Positions 48,970 through 59,108 of a DNA stretch of 64,000 nucleotides are shown here, piece by piece. The translations under genes were made by a program, and so were the position numbers. Under the pieces are notes generated by a model, which worked only from the letters and a program-made list of their open reading frames with translations, was not told where the DNA came from and searched no databases. The first letter of the stretch is position 1. Each line of letters starts with the position of its first letter. Source of the DNA: Tethya wilhelma (Eukaryota > Porifera > Demospongiae > Tethyida > Tethyidae); contig CAXIPT010000001.1 in the NCBI GenBank assembly GCA_964030475.1, positions 24,511,448 through 24,575,447 of the forward strand, in the 5' to 3' direction.

Positions 48970-50474
48970 CTTCACCACAACTGACGCCAGCATCCTCACC
49001 ATGACCACAATCACTAGTTCCATAATCATAGTAATAGCCGATGCAGGACTCAGATATTAATGAATATTCATCTCCATCACAGTCCACGTCATCCAGCCAT
49101 ATTGGTCCACTACCTTGACCAAAGTAGGCTCTAGAGTAGGCTTTAGCTCCTGTATTCAAACAATCGTGTAAAAGACATGTATACACATACTGCAATTTAA
49201 TTGTCTGCATGCATCACACATGGTGATGTTGCATGTTATAACATAACAATAGCACATGATTATGTGTACATACAATCTCTCTATAATTATAACATCAAGA
49301 AAAAGTATATATACTTTTAGTAGAGTATCTTAGTTTTCGACACACTACTCGAGCATCATCATCATCCCATTGATCATCACAGACGGTGCCCCACTGGTTC
49401 TTATGACAGATCTCAAGTCTTCCTTCGGTCTCAGTACTTCCTCCAACAAGTCTCAGTTGACCGGAAGAATAGCAGCTGGATGTTGAGGGGGCAGCTGTAT
49501 CTATAAATATACGGCACATGTAAAGGATCAATTGCAGCAAGCATGCATGTCTCCACAGCAGCTGCATGGGCTCAGAAGCGATTGAGAGGCTGTATATCAT
49601 AACTACCAGAAAATTTTAGCAAACATGTAGCTGAGGATCCAGTATTACTTAACCAGAATACTACACTCTGTACTCTCAGACTGCTATTGAGCTAGCCCAA
49701 TTTTTCGTTTTGACGACCCCTTACCTACAACACACCTAATTATTATTTCGCCTATGGATGTGGGGACCCAGGTTTATCCTTCTGGAACATTGGAAGTTTT
49801 CCATGGACTCTAGAATTCTAAATGCATGATGAATCTTTCTAAATACTGAGGCAGATCTTCTCTATGTTCATGAAGGTCTTCAACTCTGCATCAAGGGGTG
49901 GTCACGACCATACCCGCTGTACTAACACCCGCGACCGGGATCAAGATGCGATCAAGGGGTCAAAGCAACAAAAATTGGCCCCATCAAGGGTCAAGAAAGC
50001 TCTACTGCTCGCTTTCGATCAACGGTCAAAGGTCATCGACTGCAAATAGCACGTTTTAGGGGGTCAAAGTTCAAATTTATCACGATCAAGGCCTTCCAAA
50101 GTGGTGAAATCAAGGGTCAAAGCCTAAAAATTGGACGGATCAAATTTTGATCCCAGTCGCGGGTGTTAGTACAGTGGGTATGGTCGTGACCACCCCTTGT
50201 GCATGCTACCAAAATTCCTCACTATTCCGAAATTCCCTCTTAGTAACTGGAATACATACAAATTTCTATAATTTTAATAGATGTCAACCCATAGGCAGAA
50301 ACTGCCAGGCAATTTCTCTAAGAGTCTCCCTTCTTCCAGCCTTGTTCAGTTGTTCCCATCTTCACAAATTGTTATGTAGCTAATACTGAGTGAGCAAACT
50401 ACGTACGTATCTACATCAAACTTACAAGGGACTCCGGCAAGTATCCATCCAATCAGGCACACAACTACTGCCAT
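48970..50474 (-). CDS. Secreted SRCR-domain protein, 5' part (3' end lost at assembly N)
   Basis: Exon 1 50474-50426 is a signal peptide ([16 protein letters not shown]). Exon 2 49500-49315 starts a Ser/Thr stretch, then the first SRCR half ([42 protein letters not shown]). Exon 3 49149-48970 gives the second half ([31 protein letters not shown]), ending phase 1. All introns are phase 1 and codon joins agree. The usual SRCR cysteines are present, plus a Tyr-rich insert ([10 protein letters not shown]). It continues towards lower coordinates but is stopped by the N at 48856. Intron 1 contains a 308-bp MITE. The gene is head-to-head with kinase-kelch copy 4. Confidence 0.8.
49892..50199. mobile_element. 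308-bp MITE with 52-bp terminal inverted repeats and TGCAT target duplication
   Basis: Left end 49892 CAAGGGGTGGTCACGACC; the right end at 50199 is its complement, with arms of about 52 bp and few mismatches. TGCAT precedes the left end (49887-49891) and follows the right end (50200-50204), a 5-bp target-site duplication. The related locus at 39527-39600 lacks the element, which supports insertion after duplication. The interior is rich in GGTCAA motifs and non-coding. Confidence 0.85.
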
Positions 50475-50679
50475 GTTGTGACTGTCAGTCACATAGACCA
50501 CTCCAGTGAATCCCTCTAGGAAACGTGACCGCAATGTAGTGTTAGCCCTATATTATCTATGGTTGTACATTGTGGAAATGTTACGGGTACGCATGCGCAA
50601 AATAATTTTTAATCGCGCAAAAACAATGCACTTGATCTAGGAGGCGTGTCCACAACTATTGAGGGCGTTCCTGCGGCAA
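50475..50679. promoter_or_regulatory. Divergent promoter region between SRCR gene and kinase-kelch copy 4
   Basis: 205 bp separate the two start codons. It carries the CGCATGCGCA run shared with 39359 and the GGGCGTTCCT motif retained at the pseudogene locus (47275-47285). Confidence 0.5.
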
Positions 50680-52785
50680 ATGGCTCACCACTCCTTTCGC
50701 TACAGAAACTTTACCATTCTAAAAGATCAGACTCTTGGTCATGGTTCCTATGGAGCTGTCTACAAGGCTAAATGTGACCAGCTAACGTGTGCTGCTAAAG
50801 TTCTACACCCCACCATTGTGGACTCCTATGACCCTGGATCTGAGAGGATTCTACAAAGGTTTCAACAAGAATGTGACTTTCTCAACCAAATACGTCATCC
50901 CCATATAGTGCAATATCTTGGCGTGTGTAGGGACCCTGATTCCAACCTACCAGCACTCTTGATAGAACTGCTAGATGGTAGTTTGACCAAAATGCTCGAA
51001 CAATCACCACACCCGATCTCCTACCACATTCAGGTGGACCTCTGCCACCACATAGCACTAGCCATTGCCTACCTCCACTCCAATGGAATCATTCATCGTG
51101 ACTTGTCTGGAAACAACGTGCTGGTTATCGCTGGAAGATTAGCCAAAGTGACTGATTTTGGAATGTCAAGAATAGTCGGTACTCAGTACCACTTAACACC
51201 ACTTACCCTTTGTCCAGGGACACTGGCATACATGTCTCCAGAGTCACTTAAAGAACCACCACGATACACTGAGAAGCTGGACGTTTTTTCACAAGGTGTG
51301 ATTATGATCCAGGTGTGTACACGGCAGTTTCCAGACCCTGGACCTCCAGTGAAAGAAATCGAAGATTCTCGATATCCAATGGGAATGGTACAAGTAGTAG
51401 TTCCTGAGAGAGAACGTAGAAAGAATCACATTGATTTGATCGATCCGACCCACCCTCTGCTTCCCATTGCTCTGGCTTGTCTGGAGTACAGAGAGAGAGA
51501 CAGACCTTCAGCTGAAAAGCTTTGTCAGAGGCTAGCTGAACTGAAGGAGAACCAGGAGTACATTGAGAGCAGTCAAAGCATGGCTCCAGCTACTCCTGAA
51601 GTGGATGGAATACTACAACAAGAACAAGATGAACTAGTCAGACAAGTTGAAGAAAAAGATTGCCAGCTTGCTGCCAAAGATCAACAAATAGAAATAAAAG
51701 ATCAACAAATAGATACTAAGGTTTTAGAAAATCAAAGACTTGAAATGCAAATTCAAGAACTGAATCGGAGATTAGTAGACAATGAGCAAGTCGTAGCACA
51801 TTTCCGAGAGACCAACCAACAGCTTCAACGAAACATTCAAGACTTACAAAAAATGGTACCAGAACTACCTAAGGATATTGTGTTACAATGTAGAGATGGT
51901 GGAAAAGCCCCATTTTGTGACCTAAGAAGATCATCAGTGGTGGACGTCAATGTTGCTTATTTTTCTTCGGGTAATGAGATCTATTCCTATGACTCATTCT
52001 CAAGAATATGGAACAATCTACCCGAGTGTCCTCAGAGAAGTGGTAGTCTGGCTGTAGTCAAGGGCCTCCTCACAATGGTTGGTGGGGAACAGACATCAGC
52101 AAATTACAAAAAAGCAACCATTACAAACAAGCTTGTTTCCCTTATTGAAGACAGAAAGTGGGTGGAGCAGTACCCACCCATGCCCACAGGCCGTAGTAAC
52201 AGTACAGCCAATACATATCAAAATTATCTCATTGTCGCTGGAGGCACATCAACAGGTTTGACAATTGACAATATGGACACAGTAGAAGTACTCAATACAG
52301 ACACCCTTGTCTGGTCCACAGCTGCCAGCCTGCCTCATCCATTTGGAAGAGGGTCAGCAACTATTGCTAGTGGCCGCCTCTACATGCTAGGTGGGAGTAA
52401 CAGAAATGGTAGTTGTCAATCAGTATTTTCATGTTCACTAGTAGAACTATTTCTGAATCAGTCAACATCGTACCAAAGACATTTAGTGGGATCGATTAAA
52501 CTATGGCAGTGTGAAACTGATATCCCAGTGTATTGGTCCACATGTGCAACAGTCCATGGACAGTTAGTATCAGTCGGTGGATCAGACGTGCATGGTAGAG
52601 AAACAACAGCAATTTATACATATGATCCTAACACCCGATCTTGGACATGCATTGGTGACATTACAGTTTCTAGGCGTTTGTGTTACATAGTAGCTTTTAA
52701 CGTGAATCATCAGCGACTGATGGTGGTTGGTGGGAGATCAGTAGGTGGAAAGTATTCCGAATGTGTCGAGTTTGCAGAGTACTAG
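50680..52785 (+). CDS. Protein kinase - coiled coil - kelch protein, copy 4
   Basis: A single exon; 701 aa from MAHHSFRYRN, three residues shorter at the N-terminus than copies 1 and 2. Kinase motifs are intact: GHGSYGAV, Lys40, HRDLSGNN, DFGMSR, YMSPE. The coil (about 330-410) contains KDQQIEIKDQQI heptads. The kelch region (about 420-701) has GLLTMVGG, NYLIVAGG, RLYMLGG, QLVSVGG, RLMVVGG. The kinase half is almost the same as copies 1 and 2 while the kelch half differs at many positions. It is head-to-head with the SRCR gene. Confidence 0.9.
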   Translation: MAHHSFRYRNFTILKDQTLGHGSYGAVYKAKCDQLTCAAKVLHPTIVDSYDPGSERILQRFQQECDFLNQIRHPHIVQYLGVCRDPDSNLPALLIELLDGSLTKMLEQSPHPISYHIQVDLCHHIALAIAYLHSNGIIHRDLSGNNVLVIAGRLAKVTDFGMSRIVGTQYHLTPLTLCPGTLAYMSPESLKEPPRYTEKLDVFSQGVIMIQVCTRQFPDPGPPVKEIEDSRYPMGMVQVVVPERERRKNHIDLIDPTHPLLPIALACLEYRERDRPSAEKLCQRLAELKENQEYIESSQSMAPATPEVDGILQQEQDELVRQVEEKDCQLAAKDQQIEIKDQQIDTKVLENQRLEMQIQELNRRLVDNEQVVAHFRETNQQLQRNIQDLQKMVPELPKDIVLQCRDGGKAPFCDLRRSSVVDVNVAYFSSGNEIYSYDSFSRIWNNLPECPQRSGSLAVVKGLLTMVGGEQTSANYKKATITNKLVSLIEDRKWVEQYPPMPTGRSNSTANTYQNYLIVAGGTSTGLTIDNMDTVEVLNTDTLVWSTAASLPHPFGRGSATIASGRLYMLGGSNRNGSCQSVFSCSLVELFLNQSTSYQRHLVGSIKLWQCETDIPVYWSTCATVHGQLVSVGGSDVHGRETTAIYTYDPNTRSWTCIGDITVSRRLCYIVAFNVNHQRLMVVGGRSVGGKYSECVEFAEY

Positions 52786-53475
52786 ATGACAGAACTTGAG
52801 TTACCATAATTTTATTATGATGACTCATGCATAATGTTTTTGAAGACATAAATATTGTGTGGACAAAAGCTGCAGACTGAAACATTCCAATGAGGGGGCG
52901 TGTCTGCAAATAGTCTGTTGAATGAAACAGCTAAAGGATACTTTTAGTTATTTGTATATCTTCACCGTAACAGTAGTAGAATTTACTCTACTAACAACTA
53001 TACTTCCTTCATGATAATTTAATCTCACTTGTAAGCAGAAATTCTCTGATAATAGCTATTATAACTCCCACTACCGTAGTACTCCAGACAAAATGACACA
53101 CAAAATTAACCAATCACCAAATACCATAGTACACTTGGATTCAAAAGGACGTCATAATTATACAGGGCTAAAAATTGAAAATTAAAAAAAATGACGTCTC
53201 CTAGTTTAGTCACAAGATATTGAATTATTCTATAGATCTATATAAGTTAACATATTCAAGCTATAGCTATATGAGTATTGTGAGGAACAAGAACCACTAT
53301 TCAAGCTAAGCTTATCGATCTACAATAAAAAAGGACTATTGAAACACTGATTTGATAAAAATCCAAGCTGGCACTGAGAAGCTACAGGGAATATTTGAAA
53401 TGTAAGGATTTGCATGTGTTGATTATTGTAACACACATGATATGTGATTTTTAACAGAAATTTACCAACAATAAC
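52786..53475. other. Intergenic, nothing recognised
   Basis: AT-rich, no exon or clear element until the MITE at 53476. Confidence 0.6.
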
Positions 53476-53711
53476 TACCGTATAGTGGGAAAGTTTCATG
53501 GTGTCAAACTTTCGCAGATGTCTCTATATAGTTAAACATTTTTGTGGTTTAACTTTCGCGGATGCCAGAGCTGTGCCAAGCCCATACATAAATATGTTAC
53601 CATAGATAATATATTATATCTATGATGTTACGGAGAATTTCGCGGATGGATCATGATCTGCGAAAACCGCGAAATTAACTTAAACCTTACAAAACTTTCG
53701 TGCTATACGGT
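53476..53711. mobile_element. MITE, CCGTATAGTGGGAAA family, copy 3
   Basis: Starts TACCGTATAGTGGGAAAG and ends with a near-complement (CTTTCGTGCTATACGGT). Inner sub-repeats GTTTAACTTTCGCGGATG and complementary CGCGAAATTAACTTAAAC extend the pairing. It lies about 110 bp upstream of the polytopic membrane protein, so it could affect that promoter. Confidence 0.75.
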
Positions 53712-53744
53712 CTCACTATATGCACACGCATGTGTGACAGTACG

Positions 53745-53746
<2 letters not shown>

Positions 53747-53778
<32 letters not shown>
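53747..53778. repeat. CA microsatellite
   Basis: CA repeat about 40 bp before the start codon of the next gene. Confidence 0.9.
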
Positions 53779-53780
<2 letters not shown>

Positions 53781-53819
53781 CAGTGACAGCACTATAAGAG
53801 AAGTGTCAATATTGATTTT

Positions 53820-56651
53820 ATGAAAATGTCCCAACTGACTATCCTAATTCTAGCTCTAGCAAGGCTAGTTTCATTGGTATCAGCTCAAACCTACTTTATC
53901 AGTGCCACATGTCTAAAGGAGACCACACCCACTAACCACACCCCACTAAATCAGAGCACGACTTGCTTAACTCTTACTCAGTATGCCCAGCTTTGGTCAC
54001 AACCAGCTTCTCCATATACAATTGACTCAAACATCACCCTCATCTTCGAGCCTGGTCATCACACTCTTGGTTCTCCTCTTCAGATACAACATGTCAACAA
54101 TCTGGTATTAAGAGTTGCACCTACAAACTCCTCTCTAACTTCTTCTGCTATTATCACATGTATGAATTCCTCAGGCTTTGATTTTGGGAACATATCTGAG
54201 GTCACTGTTACTTGTCTTGTGTTCAGTCAATGCCATGAGAACTCTGTGAGATCAGTAGATCAATTGAAGATAGAGGAATGCCAATTAGAAAACAGGAATG
54301 GACTGGAACTAAATAATGTCATGAATGCAATTCTTGAGGGGAGCTCCTTTAATTCTCTCACTGCATTTTCCACCAATAGCACTAAGTTAAACCTCAAAAG
54401 TAACAACACTGTGTCTGAAATATCATCTGAAAAAGTTCATGTGTGTTTTTGCACAGACAACCAAGTTGAGTCGAACTGCGAAAGTCCTTCACCATCTTAT
54501 GAAGTAAAAAAAGGTGAGACCTTTAGGATATCACTAGTCGTTGTAGATCAAGATAGAAATCCAATTATATCTTCCATAAAGGCAAATTTATCCTCAGACA
54601 TTCGTGGACTTGCTAAAGGACAGATCGTACAGAGAACTACTTCAAATTGTACAGAGTTGAACGTCACCATTATCTCCCCACATGATTCAGAACAGTTGGT
54701 GCTGTACACAGAGGATCCATGCAGTGATAATACTGTTTTCCTTACATGTATAAATGTGACATTTCTTCCTTGCGATTGTCCAATCGGGTTTGCTAGAATT
54801 GAAGACACATCCGATTGTAGTTGTGAATGTGATCCTTGCCTCTCTGACTACATAATGGGGTGTTCTATTAGTAACTCATCAATTCTAAGAAAAAATGGTG
54901 TCTGGATAAATTACGTTAATGAAACTGATGATGACATTGAGTGTCCATATCTGATTCACCCTCAATGTCCATTTGACTACTGCCATCCATTTCCAGTCTG
55001 GATTAACCTCAACACACCTAATGGTTCCGATGCACAGTGTGCTTTCAACCGTAGTGGCAAGCTTTGTGGATCTTGTAAGGATGGTCTCAGTCTCACCCAT
55101 ACTACCAGTTCATGCCGAAAATGCTCCAACAACTGGCTAGCACTACTCATTGTCTATGCTATAGTTGGCATAGTAGTTGTTGCTTTGTTTCTTGTGTGCA
55201 ATCTGACCGTAGCTGTCGGAACAATCCATGGTCCAGCGTTTTATATCTACGTCATTGGAACAAATCGTGAATTATTTTTTTTCTCCGCTAGTGAATCACA
55301 AAATTTCTTTTTCTTCTGTACAGCATGGTTCACGCATTACTCTGGTATTGTGACCTGTTTGTTTGATGGAATGGACAGCTATACTGCAACATGGCGAGAC
55401 TTAGTTGTTCCAGTTTACAACATAGTTTTGATTACCGTTATGATCATTAGCAGCAAATATTCCACAAAAATAGCCAGGCTACTAACTGGTAAAAATCCAG
55501 TGGCAACATTAGCTACTGTGATTCTATTTTCCTACAACGCTGTGATTAATCCATTCCTCTTTGCAATCCTTGAGTATCCTGATGGTTCACAGCAGACAGT
55601 GTGGCTGTTTGATGCTAATGTACAGTACTTGAAAGGGAAGCATATTTTCTTGTTTCTTCCAGCGCTCGTACTTATGTTAGTGTTTGTTATACATATATTT
55701 CTCCTCTTCTCTTATCCGTGGCTTCTACATTGTCCAAACAAGAGAGCTTTGAAATGGATCAAACATGCAAAATTTTATCCTTTCATGGATGCTTACTATG
55801 CACCTTACAATCTCAAACATCGCTACTGGGGTGGATTACTAGTTTTGATAATAATAATTTTCGCTATTGATTCTAGCTTCAATATAAGTCCTGAAATAAA
55901 CATCCTGTTAATCATCTGCACTCTAGCTTCTCTCTTGCTATTAAAACTCCTACTGCAAGGGAAAATCTACAAATTGTGGCAAATAGATGTACTGGAGACA
56001 TCATTCATATTCAACCTTCTAATCTTCTCTTCTGGTTCTCTCTACATCAGAGCAGCTGGTGTGGGAAATCAAGAGGCTCTTGCCTACACTTCAACCAGCA
56101 TTGCTTTCATCACTTTCCTAGGCATCTTGATCTATCACATGTATGCCTTTGCACTTCCAAAGAAAGTGAGAAACAAACTCGATCACTTCATCCACAAACT
56201 CAAACTATGGTTCACCAAAAAAGAGCATACAGACCATGAAATCATTCACGTTCCTCCTCCTGTAGTCACATACAGTGTGGTGGACCCTGTACCAACTGAA
56301 CAACAACTACTAAATATGGAGGAGGCTCAACATGAGAGAGAAGCAGCCATGACACAAGAGAATGAAACAGTCACTAGTAACCAACCATCTTCAGCTTTCT
56401 TACATGTAAATGAAGAAATCACATACGTTGAAAACAATTCCTCAAGCAAACACATTGCTAAATCTGACAAGGAGCTTGATACTGAAAAAGGAATGGACAG
56501 GGATAGACAACAAAAAGAAACTGTTAACATTGAACTTGAGCCAAAACCTTTGATATCCATTGGTATTGATCTCAAGCATAATATTCGAGACAGTGATGAG
56601 TTTGGAATCGAGAGAGAAACCGAAATAAATGACTTCCTTGCAGTAACATAG
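53820..56651 (+). CDS. Large intronless polytopic membrane protein with Cys-rich ectodomain
   Basis: 943 aa in one exon. A signal peptide (ILILALARLVSLVSA, residues about 6-22) precedes a roughly 400-residue extracellular part with many N-glycosylation sequons. Its first half reads like a right-handed beta-helix (LVLRVAP, IITCMNSSG, VTCLVF). A Cys-rich membrane-proximal module follows (CDCPIGFARIEDTSDCSCECDPC, split here as CDCPIG and CECDPC; then GKLCGSCKDGLSLTHTTSSCRKC). About eight to nine hydrophobic segments lie between residues 435 and 780, then an acidic/polar cytosolic tail of about 160 residues. I do not recognise a named family. The layout suggests a receptor or channel at the cell surface. 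Its lack of introns is notable next to split neighbours. Confidence 0.85.
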   Translation: MKMSQLTILILALARLVSLVSAQTYFISATCLKETTPTNHTPLNQSTTCLTLTQYAQLWSQPASPYTIDSNITLIFEPGHHTLGSPLQIQHVNNLVLRVAPTNSSLTSSAIITCMNSSGFDFGNISEVTVTCLVFSQCHENSVRSVDQLKIEECQLENRNGLELNNVMNAILEGSSFNSLTAFSTNSTKLNLKSNNTVSEISSEKVHVCFCTDNQVESNCESPSPSYEVKKGETFRISLVVVDQDRNPIISSIKANLSSDIRGLAKGQIVQRTTSNCTELNVTIISPHDSEQLVLYTEDPCSDNTVFLTCINVTFLPCDCPIGFARIEDTSDCSCECDPCLSDYIMGCSISNSSILRKNGVWINYVNETDDDIECPYLIHPQCPFDYCHPFPVWINLNTPNGSDAQCAFNRSGKLCGSCKDGLSLTHTTSSCRKCSNNWLALLIVYAIVGIVVVALFLVCNLTVAVGTIHGPAFYIYVIGTNRELFFFSASESQNFFFFCTAWFTHYSGIVTCLFDGMDSYTATWRDLVVPVYNIVLITVMIISSKYSTKIARLLTGKNPVATLATVILFSYNAVINPFLFAILEYPDGSQQTVWLFDANVQYLKGKHIFLFLPALVLMLVFVIHIFLLFSYPWLLHCPNKRALKWIKHAKFYPFMDAYYAPYNLKHRYWGGLLVLIIIIFAIDSSFNISPEINILLIICTLASLLLLKLLLQGKIYKLWQIDVLETSFIFNLLIFSSGSLYIRAAGVGNQEALAYTSTSIAFITFLGILIYHMYAFALPKKVRNKLDHFIHKLKLWFTKKEHTDHEIIHVPPPVVTYSVVDPVPTEQQLLNMEEAQHEREAAMTQENETVTSNQPSSAFLHVNEEITYVENNSSSKHIAKSDKELDTEKGMDRDRQQKETVNIELEPKPLISIGIDLKHNIRDSDEFGIERETEINDFLAVT

Positions 56652-57447
56652 ATGAATGCATCACTGCATGCTAGAAAAATATACAGTTTTTTTCCATCTA
56701 CTACTAATAGATATAAATGGAAACTTGCAGACAATAATTAAATCTTGGTATCTTTAATTTGTACATAGAAACATATTACATGTATGTATAGTTTTTCAAA
56801 CTGATGCAATAATAATTTCACATATAATAAGCTAGCTTTGATATATACGGGTTAAACCGCTAAAAATGCAGCATGTTGGTATACTTCCATGCAAGCATAC
56901 TTAATATACATATGCAGATTCACCACTGATTTGGGCTCTTATTTCTACAGCAGGCTGACATTTTATAGTTTGTTGTTGAAAGGTAACATCTGTACACAGT
57001 AATTATTATAGCTCAAATGTAGCAACAAACAGTCACATATAGGGTAACCTTTGTCATTAAACATGTAATGATAATTATCCCAGCTAACACACATGTATAT
57101 ACGCATTATTATCATGTTACATAATGATCTATAAGCAGAGAACATCAAATAGATGCATGACCAAGGTAAGCATTATTAATTTTATATGGAACACAACTTT
57201 AATTACACAAGGAAACTATATAAAAACATAAGCAAAGAACATTTAATTCATTAAAATTTTGTGGTGATTTGTATATGAAGCAGCAACAGCTCATTGCATG
57301 TGCATCACATGACCAATAAAATTCACTCAAGTGCACCATCATCTTAGGTGCTTTATAGCCATACTATCACTGGGGTAGATATAGCTAATTGTATGGGGGA
57401 AACACAGCTTTGTTCCATCACACTCCTAACATTATTACTGCATGAGT

Positions 57448-57549
57448 TACTTGAAAAAGAGTTGTTTCTGAGAGAGCAGTGTCTCATTCAAGTCAGTGAT
57501 CTCCTCAGTTCCTTCCGACTCACTCACTAGCAGTTTCACCTCAGGAAGA
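57448..57549 (-). CDS. Possible C-terminal exon cut by assembly N
   Basis: The minus strand reads LPEVKLLVSESEGTEEI and on to a TAA at about 57448, open up to the N at 57550. It may be the end of a gene whose upstream exons are lost at the join. The stretch 56652-57447 shows nothing else. Confidence 0.3.
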
Positions 57550-57550
57550 N

Positions 57551-58818
57551 AGGGTGTAAGAAGTCTCAAGAAGACAGACCTGGAACCATTCTATGTGTTG
57601 ATCAAGCCGCCATCAATGAAGACCCTTGAGGAGAGACTCAGAGCTAGGAAGACTGAGACCGAGGACAGCTTGCAGAAGAGACTCACCGTTGCTAAGGAAG
57701 AGCTAGACTATGGTGGGCTCTAAATATAGATCTATTAATTTTACAAAAATTAAATAACTAACCATAATAATTATGACATTATCATACAGGTGATAAGCCT
57801 GGTGTGTTTGACCACGTTGTGGTGAATGACACAGTTGATACAGCTTACAAAGATTTTCATGACTATGTGGAGCAGGTAAATTAATTGCATGAGGACATGC
57901 AAATTAAATAGCTAGTGCACTGCACATAGTACACATGCCACTCACAACCCTTGATCCCTCTCAAGCCTATAATGGACTATGCACGAGATATAGTCCATAG
58001 TGAGCTAGCCTATAGACCCCCCCCCCCCTAGCTCTCTATGGAGGTGTGTACATGTAATGCATGTGCATGCAGGGAAGCTGGGTCTATAGTCTCAATCACT
58101 GACTATAATATTTTTATGAGACCATGCACATGTGCATGCTATTACAGTACAGATAAATGTACAGCATGCACCTATATACAGTAGAACCTCGATTATCCGA
58201 ACACCTCGGGGCACAGCCTAACTTCAAGCGTTCGGAAAACTGAATTTGTTCGGATAACTGAAGCGATAAAATTACGCTTGTTTTTACCACTCTAACAGTA
58301 GCCACGATAGTTTTACTAGCTCTTTAGCATCTCAGAACACTAGTAGATTGTATTTTTCTTCGATCAAACTTGAATAATAGCAACCGCGTGCACGATTACG
58401 TAAACCTAAAGCTCGAAAAGAGGGCGGAGTCCGTTCAGATTTGTTCTAATTAACCGAAATTTGGTCTTCCAGCTCTGTTCGGATAATCGAGAGTTCGGAT
58501 AAGCGAGGTTCGGATAATCGAGGTTCTACTGTATAGCCTCATTTGCCCGGGTTCCTCCCATATGCTGGCTCTTCAATTAAGTTACACATGTGTTGAAAAG
58601 TGGGAAGATCATTTGGTTAATTGCATGGGAATGATCATTCATTATTATCTCTTTGATATTGCAATAGGCGTACACAAGCAAAGATTATAGAGGGAGGATT
58701 ATGTGCATAATAAGTTTCACTTTTTATGATTTTACAGAATAATAAGTTTAATCATTAAAATTAAATTTTATCCTCTCACACTTGCACACAGAGTGTTGAT
58801 ACAAAGGGTCAAAGCTAA
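57551..58818 (+). CDS. GUK1: Guanylate kinase, C-terminal exons
   Basis: Exon 57551-57712 (GVRSLKKTDLEPFYVLIKPP, then RLRARKTETEDSLQKRL), exon 57790-57875 (FDHVVVNDTVDTAYKDF) and a short last exon 58792-58818 (SVDTKGQS, stop TAA at 58816-58818), with matching phases. These are the LID/CORE parts of guanylate kinase (Q-GVRSIKKTDL, RNTETEESL, FD..I.ND). The N at 57550 falls inside the QG-V codon run, so the exon's first part is missing. Together with the exon at 40996 it makes one gene with the order kept and the middle missing. Confidence 0.85.
58179..58531. mobile_element. pogo/Tigger-type MITE
   Basis: CAGTAGAACCTCGATTATCCGAAC at the left (58179; first 20 bases diagnostic) and its complement at the right (to 58531), each bordered by TA. 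Internal TTCGGATAA repeats lie near both ends. CAGTAGAACCTCG-type ends with TA duplication are characteristic of pogo-like elements. It lies in the guanylate kinase last intron. No transposase frame. Confidence 0.8.
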
Positions 58819-59108
58819 CTTGTATAAACTTCATAGCTATTGAACAATGAACAAGATAGTTATTATTACATGTGATAGCCCAGACTCCATGGATTATATG
58901 ACAACACCTATCAGATTGTATAATCTTATTTCATTTCAAAAAAATTTAATTAATAATTTTTGTAACTATTAAGTTAGTAACAGTCATAATATGTTACTCA
59001 GCGTAAGTTGTGAAGATCCTCCAACGAGAAGCGCTAGCTAAAAGATGCATGCATGTTTCAATATTACTTATCCAATTATAGGAATTGTTATTGTTACGTA
59101 AGACAATG

